Below are positions 19,483 to 29,300 of a DNA stretch of 51,131 nucleotides, piece by piece. Position numbers and translations under genes: made by a program. Where the stretch lies: the NCBI RefSeq assembly GCF_008710035.1, contig NZ_VYKI01000020.1, positions 1 through 51,131 of the forward strand, in the 5' to 3' direction. This DNA is from Stenotrophomonas cyclobalanopsidis (GTDB lineage Bacteria; Pseudomonadota; Gammaproteobacteria; Xanthomonadales; Xanthomonadaceae). Under the pieces are notes generated by a model. The model saw only the letters and a list, made by a program, of their open reading frames with translations, ran no database searches and had not been told where the DNA came from. The first letter of the stretch is position 1, and each line of letters opens with the position of its first letter.

Positions 19483-20196
19483 ATGAAACTGCTTGCCTTT
19501 GAAACCGCCACCGAAGCCTGTTCCGTTGCCCTGCATGTCGATGGGCAGGTATTGGAGCGCTTCGAGATCGCCCCGCGCCGCCATGCCGAGCTGAGTCTGC
19601 CGTGGGCCGAAGCGCTGCTGGCCGAGGCCGGCATCAGCCGCCGCCAGCTCGATGGCATCGCCCTCAGCCGCGGGCCGGGTGCGTTCACCGGCGTGCGCCT
19701 GGCGATTGCGATCGCGCAGGGCATCGCCCTGGCGCTGGACCGGCCTCTGCTGCCGGTGTCGACGCTGCAGGTGCTGGCGCTGCGCGCGCCGGCCGAGGAA
19801 ACCCAGATCCTGTCGGCGATCGATGCGCGGATGGGTGAGTTGTACGTGGCGCGTTTCGAGCGCGTGGATGGCCTGCCGGTGGCCCGCGATGCCGAGCGCG
19901 TGTGCGCACCGGCGGCGGTGGTGTTGCCTGAGGGGCTGCAGGCCTACGGTATCGGCACCGGTTTCGGCGCAGCCGACGGCGCGCTGGTGGCGCAGCTGGG
20001 TGCGGGCCTGCGTGGCTTCGATGCAGCAGCGTTGCCTCGCGCATCGGACGTGCTGGCGCTGGCGGTGCCGGCGTTTGCCAGAGGCGAAGGCGTAGCGGCG
20101 GAGCGGGTCGAGCCGGCCTACCTGCGTGACAACGTGGCGTTGACTCTGGTCGAGCAGCAGGCCGCCCGCGAGGCGAAGGCGAAAGCCAACGGCTGA
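19483..20196 (+). CDS. tsaB: tRNA threonylcarbamoyladenosine biosynthesis protein TsaB
   Basis: Partner of TsaD in making t6A37 on ANN-decoding tRNAs, essential in most bacteria. 237 residues with the expected ASKHA-fold N-terminus (MKLLAFETATEACSVALHVD), HAELSLPWAEALLAEAG and the conserved ISRRQLDGIALSRGPGAFTG and VRLAIAIAQGIA. It lacks the metal-binding histidines of TsaD, as TsaB should. It begins 9 bp after the helicase stop and probably shares its transcript. The last codons (KAKANG) run into sequence resembling the repeat module that precedes the giant hairpin, so the C-terminus may have been shaped by repeat insertion. Confidence 0.95.
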   Translation: MKLLAFETATEACSVALHVDGQVLERFEIAPRRHAELSLPWAEALLAEAGISRRQLDGIALSRGPGAFTGVRLAIAIAQGIALALDRPLLPVSTLQVLALRAPAEETQILSAIDARMGELYVARFERVDGLPVARDAERVCAPAAVVLPEGLQAYGIGTGFGAADGALVAQLGAGLRGFDAAALPRASDVLALAVPAFARGEGVAAERVEPAYLRDNVALTLVEQQAAREAKAKANG

Positions 20197-20217
20197 GCCC
20201 CTTGTGGCAGAGGATCG

Positions 20218-20240
20218 GTAGAGTCGACTGTCAGTCGACT
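20218..20240 (+). repeat. REP element, GTAGAGTCGACT type
   Basis: GTAGAGTCGACTGTCAGTCG plus ACT, 16 bp before giant hairpin copy 2. It mirrors the REP 15 bp before copy 1, so the REP and hairpin seem to travel or persist together. Confidence 0.8.
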
Positions 20241-20255
20241 GCAACAGCCGCGCCT

Positions 20256-20514
20256 GGCCGGGTGGGCTGCGCAGGGGACGCTGCAAGTCCCCCTCCAGGG
20301 CCCGGCCCAGCCGCTGGCGGCTGTGCGTTCGGTCGCTCGCGAAGCAGTGCTTCGCAAGCAAAGCGCCCTCACCCCTGTAAGCTCGGTCGCCGCTTGCTCG
20401 TGTGCGCTGTCCTGCGCACACGGCAAGACCGGGGCTGGGCGTCCTGCCCAACCCGCCCGAGGCATGCCTCGGGCCCATGCGGCTCACGCCCCTGCGCAAC
20501 CCACCCGCCCGACC
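20256..20514 (+). repeat. Giant hairpin repeat, copy 2 (259 bp)
   Basis: Same orientation as copy 1. 20262-20514 matches 17056-17308 with six substitutions and no indels. The outer stem again pairs (GGGTGGG...TGCGCAGGGG with CCCCTGCGCA...CCCACCC), with a mismatch at a different pair from copy 1. All internal stem-loops are retained; one (GGGCTGGGC/GCCCAACCC) has a single mismatch. It lies between the convergent tsaB and tonB genes. Confidence 0.85.
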
Positions 20515-20779
20515 TCTGAGAGTTTCCGTGCGCGTCCGCCACGGGAAATCGAAAAAAGAATAATCAAAGTCAAAGTCAGAAGCCGATCGCTTCGCTCCCA
20601 TCCACGCGTTGCGTGGATGTGTGTCGACCAAGGTCGACACCTACCAAGAGCGAATACGCGCCGCGATCTGTCAGAGGTGGGCCACACCGCCCCGCCAGAC
20701 CAACAGTCCAGCCGCCGCTTTTGACCTTGACGTTGACGTCCAGCGGGTCCCGGGCCGCAGTCCCGGGTGAAAAAAACCC
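20515..20779. repeat. tsaB-tonB intergenic remainder with hairpins and an inverted REP
   Basis: Within this stretch, 20599-20619 is a perfect hairpin CATCCACGC-GTT-GCGTGGATG and 20621-20645 is a reversed REP (GTGTCGACC-AA-GGTCGACAC then CTACC) of the type seen at 2266-2345. A further GC hairpin CCCGGG-CCGCAGT-CCCGGG lies near 20750-20768, followed by an A-run on the plus strand. Its polarity does not make a classical terminator for tonB. I see no gene here. Confidence 0.65.
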
Positions 20780-21663
20780 CTACCGGTCGTCGCGCAGTTC
20801 GCCACCCGGCAGGAATACCCAGGTGCGGGTCACCTGCAGGATATCCACGCCATCATCCGTATTCGGCAGCGCCGGGAATGGCTGCGCCAGCCCGATCACC
20901 CGCAAGGCCGCCTCATCCAGCAACGGCGTGCCGCTGGTTTTCAGGATACGGCTGCTTTCCACGCTGCCATCGCGGCGCACCCCCACGCTGATCACCACCT
21001 GGCCCCCCAGCCGGCGCTGGCGCGCTTCGTCCGGGTAGTTCAGGTTGCCCACCTGCTCGGCGCGGTCCACCCACGCGCGCAGGTAGTTGGCATAGGCATA
21101 TTCACGCGTGCTGGCCGAGACGAACTTGCGGTTCGGGCGCTTGGCGTACAGCGCCGAGCGCAGGTGCACCTCGGCGGCGAGCCGGGCCATTTCCGCATCA
21201 CGCTGCTCGCGCGCGGTCTGCGCCGCGTCCGGGGTCGGCTCCAGCGGGGTGGGGCGGGCCTGCGCCTGCGCCACGGTGTCCTCGCCATTGCGGCTGCTGA
21301 CCACCCGCGCCTGCGGCGGTGGCACCGGCGCGGCCGATTGCTGCTGCTGCGGCACCGGGCTCAGCCCGCTCTGCGCCTGCGGCACGATGCCGGTCTGGTT
21401 GTCGCGCGGGCGTTGCGCGCGGTCATGCTCGCCGCCGCCTTCCTGGCTGGCCGCGGCCAGGAAATCGGCCTGCTTCGGCGTCAGCGCCGTGCGGGTCTGG
21501 CTGAAGATCACTTCCAGCGTCGGCACCAGCGGTGCCTCGCCCTTCACGGCAAAGCCCACGCCCAGGATCAGCAGGGCGTGGACGATGACCGACAGGGCAA
21601 GGGTGGCCCCCAGCCGCCGCGCTTCGCGCGGCGGTGGGGCAGGCACGGCGGGCGCGGCGTCCA

Positions 21664-21664
<1 letters not shown>
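20780..21664 (-). CDS. TonB-like energy transducer protein
   Basis: Couples the inner-membrane proton gradient to outer-membrane TonB-dependent receptors. 294 residues. A short cytoplasmic end is followed by a membrane anchor (LGATLALSVIVHALLILGVGFAV, about residues 18-40), a long Gln/Pro/Ala-rich periplasmic linker, and a C-terminal TonB domain (NLNYPDEARQRRLGGQVVIS then VGVRRDGSV and ILKTSGTPLLDEAALRV). The ATG overlaps the gshB TGA (ATGA), so it is translationally coupled to glutathione synthetase. ExbB/ExbD are not in the window. Which receptors it serves is unknown; the alginate-locus receptor is one candidate among many. Confidence 0.88.
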
Positions 21665-22611
<947 letters not shown>

Positions 22612-22850
22612 GGCTGCACCTGTCAGGCAAGGCGTTGATGGTAGCGGCAACGCCCCCCGCGTGCCTGCCCGGGGTGCTGCAACGCTGCGTCGCTCCGCCG
22701 CCTGCGCAGTCATTGCCAATCCGGTCACGTTCAGTCGGCCGCGGCCCCATGCGCCGTGGATGCCGCTTGAAGCGGGCGGCGGAAGTGCGATATAGATACG
22801 CCTTCGTAGCGGCCCCCAGCACAGAAGGGTCGCGCGCTTGGGGAACGGCA

Positions 22851-23252
22851 ATGACTGAAAACACGACTGCGGGCGGGGAGCTCGCAGGACTCCGGGTGAT
22901 GGTCATCGATGACTCGAAGACCATCCGCCGGACTGCGGAAACGCTGCTGAAGCGCGAAGGCTGCGAAGTGGTGACCGCGACCGATGGCTTCGAGGCCTTG
23001 GCCAAGATCGCCGACCAGCAGCCACAGATCATCTTCGTGGACATCATGATGCCCCGTCTCGACGGGTATCAGACCTGCGCGCTGATCAAGGGCAACCAGC
23101 TGTTCAAGGCAACGCCGGTCATCATGCTGTCCTCCAAGGACGGCCTGTTCGACAAGGCCCGCGGACGCATCGTCGGCTCGGAACAGTACCTGACCAAGCC
23201 TTTCACGCGGGAAGAACTGCTGGGTGCCATCCGCACATACGTCAACGCCTGA
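22851..23252 (+). CDS. pilG: Twitching-motility response regulator PilG
   Basis: Stand-alone receiver domain of the Pil-Chp system; in Pseudomonas and Xylella PilG promotes pilus extension after phosphorylation by ChpA. 133 residues. The fold shows the acidic pair VIDDSKT, phospho-acceptor D64 in FVDIMMPRLDG, the switch residue in IMLSSKDG and K in YLTKPFT. ATG 22851 with GGGGAA upstream; earlier in-frame codons are not family-like. It is first in a seven-gene operon and divergent from gshB. A possible -10 (TATAGA) lies near 22792, weakly supported. Confidence 0.93.
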   Translation: MTENTTAGGELAGLRVMVIDDSKTIRRTAETLLKREGCEVVTATDGFEALAKIADQQPQIIFVDIMMPRLDGYQTCALIKGNQLFKATPVIMLSSKDGLFDKARGRIVGSEQYLTKPFTREELLGAIRTYVNA

Positions 23253-23270
23253 CCAGGGGGGAAAGGCACA

Positions 23271-23633
23271 ATGGCTCGTATCGTCCTGATCGAGGATTCA
23301 CCGACCGACCGCGCGGTGTTCACCCAGTGGCTGCGCCGTGCCGGCCACGAGGTGCTGGAAGCGGACAACGCCGAGGATGGCCTGCAGCTGGTGCGTGACC
23401 AGGTTCCGCAGCTGGTGCTGATGGACGTGGTCCTGCCCGGCATGAGCGGCTTCCAGGCCACCCGCGCGATGTCGCGCGATGCGGCGATCAAGCACATCCC
23501 GGTGATCATCGTCAGCACCAAGGCGATGGAAACCGACAAGGCATGGGGCCTGCGCCAGGGCGCGGCCGATTACATCGTCAAGCCGCCGCGCGAGGAAGAC
23601 CTGATCGCGCGGATCAACGAACTGGTGGCCTGA
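23271..23633 (+). CDS. pilH: Twitching-motility response regulator PilH
   Basis: Second single-domain receiver of the Pil-Chp system; in Pseudomonas it acts opposite to PilG or as a phosphate sink. 120 residues: acidic residues in LIEDSPTDRAVF, phospho-acceptor D52 in LMDVVLPGMSGF, switch Ser in IIVSTKAMETDK, and Lys in YIVKPPREEDL. A strong AGGGGGGAAAGG precedes ATG 23271. The stop overlaps the pilI start (TGATG). Confidence 0.93.
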   Translation: MARIVLIEDSPTDRAVFTQWLRRAGHEVLEADNAEDGLQLVRDQVPQLVLMDVVLPGMSGFQATRAMSRDAAIKHIPVIIVSTKAMETDKAWGLRQGAADYIVKPPREEDLIARINELVA

Positions 23634-24163
23634 TGCGTTCGCCTTTCGACATTCTTGAAGCCTACGAACGGCGCAGCCTGTCCCATGCAGTGCAGCTGCC
23701 CGGGCGGCAGTTCGCCGAGGACCTCTGGCGTGGCGTCGGCTTCCGCGTGGGCCAGCGCCGGCTGGTGTCCGATTTCCGCGAAGTGGTGGAAATCGTGCCG
23801 ATGCCGCCGGTGACCCCGGTACCCTGCGCGCAGCCCTGGCTGCTGGGCGTGGGCAACCTGCGCGGCAACCTGTTCCCGGTGGTCGACCTGAAGTACTTCC
23901 TGGAAGGCACGCGCACCGTGCAGCAGGAAGGCCAGCGCGTGCTGATCATGCGCCAGGCCGGCGGCGACGTCGCCCTGACCATCGACGAGCTGTTCGGCCA
24001 GCGCAGTTTCGAACTGGGCCAGCAGGTCCAGGCCGGCACCCTGGCCGAAGGCCGCTACGGTCATTTCGTCGATCGCGCCTTCCATGCCGACGGCCATGAC
24101 TGGGGCGTGTTCTCGCTCTCGTTGCTGTCGCGCACCCCTGAATTCCGGCAAGCCGCGGCCTGA
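23633..24163 (+). CDS. pilI: CheW-like adaptor PilI
   Basis: Links the receptor PilJ to the kinase ChpA. 176 residues from ATG 23633 (MRSPFDILEAYERRSLSHAV), overlapping the pilH stop by one base. It is a single CheW domain: VGFRVGQRRLVSDFREVVEI, PWLLGVGNLRGNLFPVVDLK, then VLIMRQAGGDVALTIDELFG. Pseudomonas PilI has the same size and position. Confidence 0.92.
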   Translation: MRSPFDILEAYERRSLSHAVQLPGRQFAEDLWRGVGFRVGQRRLVSDFREVVEIVPMPPVTPVPCAQPWLLGVGNLRGNLFPVVDLKYFLEGTRTVQQEGQRVLIMRQAGGDVALTIDELFGQRSFELGQQVQAGTLAEGRYGHFVDRAFHADGHDWGVFSLSLLSRTPEFRQAAA

Positions 24164-24204
24164 GGCCGGGCAACGCCCCCTGCATTGAAGATCGAGGTTG
24201 AACG

Positions 24205-26241
24205 ATGAGTACTGCTTCGGACGCCCCCAAGACCGGCAAGCTGCGGCTGGGCGGCAGCAACCTCTGGCTGGCCCTGCTGGCCCTGTCGATGATCCTGTTC
24301 GGTGTGAACACCGGCGTCTCCACCTGGCAGGGCAGCCGCTTGGCCGATGCCGGTTCCAAGGCCGCCGACCTGCAGGTGCTCTCGCAGCAGCTGGCCAACC
24401 AGGGCCGTGATGCCGTGGGCGGCAACGCGCAGGCGTTCACCGCCTTCAAGGCCACCCGCAACGCCATCGAAGAGAACGTGTCCACGCTGCAGGGCCGCTA
24501 CGGCAACGAGCCGGGCGTGTCCAAGGCGATCACCACGCTGTCCGACACCTGGGCGCCGCTGGGCAAGCAGGCCGGCCAGCTGGTCGCCAGCGAGCCGGCG
24601 GTGCTGGCGCTGGCCGGCAACGCCAACAACTTCACCGGCGCGGTGCCGGGCCTGCAGGCCCAGTTGAACGAGCTGGTGCGCGCGATGTCCGCTTCCGGTG
24701 CGCCCGCATCACAGGTGTACAGCGCCCTGCAGCAGGTCGTGGTGGCCGGTTCGATGGCCCGCCGCGTGACCGAAATGCGCGCCGGTGGCGCCGCCGCGGC
24801 CGCCTCGGGCGACGCGCTGGCCCGCGACATCACCGTGTTCTCCCAGGTGCTCGATGGCCTGCGCAACGGCAACGAAGACCTCGGCATCACCGCCGTGCGC
24901 GGTGCCGGTGCGGTCGCTGCGCTGGAACAGTCGCAGCAGAAGTGGGAAGCGATGAAGCAGGACGCCGACGCGATCCTGGCCAGCTCGCGCCAGCTGTTCG
25001 CCGCGCAGTCCGCCGCCAACGCGCTGGGCCAGGGCTCCTCGCGCATGCTGGACGACAGCCGCAAGCTGTTCGAGGCGTTCTCCTCGTTCGGCTCGGTGTC
25101 CGATACCCGCCTGTTCCCGAACTTCTGGATCGGCGTCATCTCCGGTGCGCTGTCGCTGATCGCGATCATCGGCTTCGTTTCCACCAGCGTGCGTAGCCGT
25201 TCGCGCGAACAGGAACTGCGCTACCAGACCCAGGTGGAGTTCAACAGCCGCAACCAGCAGGCGATCATGCGGCTGCTGGACGAAATCTCCTCGCTCGGTG
25301 AGGGTGACCTGACCGTCAAGGCTTCGGTGACCGAGGACATGACCGGCGCCATCGCCGACGCAATCAACTACGCCGTGGACGAACTGCGCCACCTGGTGAC
25401 CACCATCAACGACACCTCGGCCAAGGTCGCGGTGTCCACCCAGGAAACCCAGGCCACCGCCATGCAGCTGGCGGAGGCCGCCGGCCACCAGGCCAACCAG
25501 ATCACCTCGGCCTCGGACCGCATCGGCGAAATCGCAGCGAGCATCGAGCAGGTGTCGCGCAACTCGGCCGAGTCGGCCGACGTGGCACAGCGCTCGGTGG
25601 TCATCGCCGCCGAGGGTGCCGGCGTGGTCCGCGAGACCATCCAGGGCATGGACCAGATCCGCGACCAGATCCAGGAAACCTCCAAGCGCATCAAGCGCCT
25701 GGGCGAGTCCTCGCAGGAGATCGGCTCGATCGTGGAACTGATCAACGACATTTCCGAGCAGACCAACATCCTGGCGTTGAACGCGGCCGTGCAGGCAGCG
25801 TCGGCCGGTGAAGCCGGCCGCGGTTTCGCGGTCGTGGCCGACGAAGTGCAGCGCCTGGCGGAACGTACCTCGGGTGCGACCCGACGCATCGAAAACCTGG
25901 TTCAGGCCATTCAGGCCGATACCAACGAAGCGGTGACCTCGATGGAGCAGACCACCGCCGAAGTGGTCTCCGGTGCGCGCCTGGCCGAGGACGCCGGTAC
26001 CGCACTGACCGAGATCGAGCGGGTGTCCAACGCCCTGAACACCCTCATCAAGAACATCTCCATCGCCGCCCAGCAGCAGTCCGCTGCGGCCTCGGACATC
26101 ACCCGCACGATGGGCGTGATCCGCCAGATCACCGGCCAGACCTCGCAGGGTGCCGGACAGACCGCCGAGTCGATCGGCCACCTGGCGCAGTTGGCGGCCG
26201 ACCTGCGTCGTTCGGTCGCCGACTTCAAGCTGCCGGCGTGA
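24205..26241 (+). CDS. pilJ: Type IV pilus chemoreceptor PilJ
   Basis: Membrane methyl-accepting receptor of the Pil-Chp array. 678 residues: TM1 about 20-37 ([18 protein letters not shown]), a periplasmic helical PilJ domain, TM2 about 308-328 ([20 protein letters not shown]), a HAMP segment, and a cytoplasmic signalling coiled coil. The hairpin tip is [20 protein letters not shown] then [27 protein letters not shown] precedes ATG 24205. In Pseudomonas the methyltransferase gene pilK sits directly after pilJ; here chpA follows with only a tiny ORF between. Confidence 0.94.
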   Translation: MSTASDAPKTGKLRLGGSNLWLALLALSMILFGVNTGVSTWQGSRLADAGSKAADLQVLSQQLANQGRDAVGGNAQAFTAFKATRNAIEENVSTLQGRYGNEPGVSKAITTLSDTWAPLGKQAGQLVASEPAVLALAGNANNFTGAVPGLQAQLNELVRAMSASGAPASQVYSALQQVVVAGSMARRVTEMRAGGAAAAASGDALARDITVFSQVLDGLRNGNEDLGITAVRGAGAVAALEQSQQKWEAMKQDADAILASSRQLFAAQSAANALGQGSSRMLDDSRKLFEAFSSFGSVSDTRLFPNFWIGVISGALSLIAIIGFVSTSVRSRSREQELRYQTQVEFNSRNQQAIMRLLDEISSLGEGDLTVKASVTEDMTGAIADAINYAVDELRHLVTTINDTSAKVAVSTQETQATAMQLAEAAGHQANQITSASDRIGEIAASIEQVSRNSAESADVAQRSVVIAAEGAGVVRETIQGMDQIRDQIQETSKRIKRLGESSQEIGSIVELINDISEQTNILALNAAVQAASAGEAGRGFAVVADEVQRLAERTSGATRRIENLVQAIQADTNEAVTSMEQTTAEVVSGARLAEDAGTALTEIERVSNALNTLIKNISIAAQQQSAAASDITRTMGVIRQITGQTSQGAGQTAESIGHLAQLAADLRRSVADFKLPA

Positions 26242-26273
26242 CGCGGGCAGGGCGGCGAGCAAGGAATCATTCG

Positions 26274-26345
26274 ATGAAGCATTTCCATTTCCCACGCCAG
26301 AACACGCGCGACCTCCGCGCGGTGGCGACCGGAGCGCGTCCATGA
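26274..26345 (+). CDS. Possible 23-residue leader peptide upstream of chpA
   Basis: ATG 26274 opens a 23-codon frame (MKHFHFPRQNTRD...ATGARP) ending in a TGA that overlaps the chpA ATG as ATGA. AAGGA stands 8 nt before its start, a better ribosome site than chpA's own (GGAG then 8 nt). By my count 16 of 22 third positions after the start are G or C. The arrangement suggests translational coupling of chpA to a short upstream ORF. The peptide itself may have no function, and the ORF could be fortuitous. Confidence 0.45.
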   Translation: MKHFHFPRQNTRDLRAVATGARP

Positions 26346-29300
26346 GCAGCCTGCGCGATGCGATGAGCCATGCAGCGCTGGGCTGGGTCAAGCCGGAGCT
26401 GGACGAGACCCTGCGCCAGGTGCGCCACGAGGTCGAGTACTTCGCCGAGGACCCGGCTGACGGCAGCCGCATGCGCATCTGCGCCGGCTACCTGCACCAG
26501 GTGCAGGGCACCCTGCGCATGGTCGAGCTGTATGCCCCGGCGATGGTGGCAGAGGAACTGGAACAGCTGGCCGTGGCCGTCGGCGAAGGCCGCGTGGCCG
26601 ACCGCGATGAAGCCTGCGCCACGCTGATGCGTGGCAGCGTGCTGCTGCCCGATTACCTGGAACGCCTGCAGAACGGCCACCGCGATATTCCGATCGTGCT
26701 GATGCCGCTGCTGAACGAGATCCGTGCCGCGCGTGGCGAAGAAGGCGTCAATGACAGCGTGCTGTTCGCTTTCGCGCCGGACAGCGTCAGCGCCACCGAG
26801 GCCGAACTGGACCACGCCCGTGGCAGTCTGAGCGGCCGCAACCGCGAGCTGCTTGATACTGTCGGCAGCGCGGTCAAGGAAGAACTGCTGCAGGTCAAGG
26901 ATGCCCTGGACCTGCACCTGCGTACCGGCGGTGCGTCGCAGCAGCTGCAGGAACAGGTGACCAAGCTGGGCGCGGTCGGCGACACGCTGGGCATGATGGG
27001 CCTGGGCGCTGCCCGCGGCGTGGTCGCGCAGCAGCGCGATGCGCTGCTGGCCGTGGTCGAAGGCCGCCAGCAGATCGACGAAGACATGCTGCTGGATATC
27101 GCCGGCGCGCTGCTGTACGTCGATGCTTCGCTGGACGACCAGGTCGCCCACCTGGGCGCCGGCGGCAGTGGCGAGGATGACCCGGGCGCGGTGGAGAACC
27201 GGCGCACGGTGGAAGTGCTGGCGCACGAGGCGATCGCCAATTTCGCTGCTGCCCGCGAGCATTTCGTTGCCTTCATCGAAACCAGCTGGAACCACGCCGA
27301 ACTGCAGGACGTACCGCGCCTGCTGGGCGACGTGTCCGGTGCGCTGCGCATGCTCGACCTGGGCACCGCCGCCGATTACCTGCGCGGCGTGCAGCAGTAT
27401 ATCGAAGCCGAACTGATCGGCCGCCAGCGCGTGCCCAGTGGCCGCCAGCTGGACACGCTGGCCGATGCCATGGCCAGCCTGGAGTACTACCTGGAAGCGC
27501 TGCGTGACCGCCGCCCGGGTCGCGAGGACATCCTCGACATCACCCGCAGCAGCCTGGAAACCCTGCGCTACTGGCCGCTGCCCGAGCGCAGCAGCACCGC
27601 AGCCGAGACCGGGGGCGACGCGGATCCGCTGCAGCCGATCGAGCGCGAGAGCGTGCCGCTGGCCGCCGCTGCGCTGCAGCTGGAGCCGGTGGAGATCGCC
27701 GTGCAGCCTGCCGCACCGGCGCCAGGCGCGATCCCGCCGCTGCTGCCGGACTTCACCTTCGATCCGCTGCCGGCTGCGCCGTTGGCCGACAACAGCCTGA
27801 TGTTCGGCGCGCTGGGCGGGCAGGACATCGCCGCATCCACGCCGGAGCAGACCGAACCGGCACCGTTGCTGTTCGCCGCCTCCACCGCGCCGGTGCCGAG
27901 CGTGCCGCAGTGGGAGCTGGGTGGCAATGACGCCGCCCCCGTCGCCGATGAGCTCGCGCCGACCTTCAACAGCTTCGATCCGGTCAGCTTCGAACACAAC
28001 GGCGCGGCCCAGCACGTGGCCGCGCAGTGGTCGTTGTCCGACGTCGCAGCGGCGCAGGCCGATGATGGGCACGCGCTGGTGCTGGAAGACAGCGTCGAGG
28101 ACTTCGGCGTTGCCGCGCTGGACGACGCCGCAGGCGCTTCGCTGGAGCTGGCGGCCGTGCCCGGGTTCGATCCGGTGGCTGCCGAGCATGATGGCCCGGC
28201 CGTGCTGGCCGACGAGGTGGTGTTCCACTTCGACAACAGCGCATTGGACAACGCCGACGACGTGCTGTCGCTGCAGGCGATGGAAACGCTGTCGCTGGAC
28301 GAGGAAGACGGCGCGGAGCTGCCGGTGCTTGAGATCGCCGACGCCGTTGAAGCCGCGCCGGTCGAGGTACTGGAGCTGGAGTCCACCGCGACGATCGAGC
28401 CGGTCGAGCAGATCGACCTGGCCGATGTGGTTGCCGAAGCGGCACCGGTTGAAATGATAGAGGCCCTGGCCGCCGCCGAGACCGGCGCGGACGAGGTCCT
28501 GGCCACTGCCGCCGCGCCTGCCGCGACCGTGTCCCTGGTCGATGTCGATACCATCGCGCCGATCGATTTCAGCGAGGCCGATGCGCAGTTCTTCGCCGAA
28601 CTGGGTGCGGCTGCCGCCGAGTTCAATCCGCAGGCCGCGCCGGCCACCCCGGCACCGGACGTCGCTGCCGTGGCTGCCGAAGCCACCGGCTTCGAGGCGG
28701 GCTTCGACGACGATGCCGAGAACATCGACCAGGACATCCGCGAGGTATTCCTGGAAGAGTTCGATGACGAGATGGGCAATCTCGCCATGCTGCTGCCGGC
28801 CTGGCGCATGCAGCCGGACAACATGGACCGGCTGCGTCCGATCCGCCGCATCTTCCACACCCTCAAGGGCAGTGGCCGCCTGGTCGGCGCCCGCACCCTG
28901 GGCGAGTTCGCCTGGAAGATCGAGGGCATGCTCAACCGCGTGCTCGATGGCAGCCGTGCGGCCAGCCCGGCCGTGCTGGCGATGGTCGACCATGCCAACA
29001 CCGCGCTGCCGCAGCTGAATGCCGCGCTGCGCGATGGCCAGCGCGTCACCGTGGACCTGCAGGCAATGCAGGCCATCGCCGACCGCGTTGCCGCCGGTGA
29101 GGAAACCTTCTACGTGCCGCTGCCGGTGGCCGCCGCGCCGCAGCCGGTGGCGCCGGCCGAAGCCGTGGCCGACGTGCCGGTGCTGGACGACGCCGCTGCC
29201 GTGGAAGAGGCGCTTGCCGCCGACACCGTGGCCGAGCTGGCCGGTACGCCAGCCAACATCGACAGCGTGCTGCGCGAGATCCTGGAAGCCGAGGTGGAAG

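Noticed and set aside
20740..20785. Intrinsic terminator for tonB near the CCCGGG hairpin
   Set aside because: On the minus strand the T-run comes before the hairpin, the wrong order for an intrinsic terminator.
26150..26341. Earlier in-frame start for chpA
   Set aside because: It would overlap the conserved end of pilJ and encode Arg/Ser-rich shadow sequence; ATG 26342 gives the family N-terminus.
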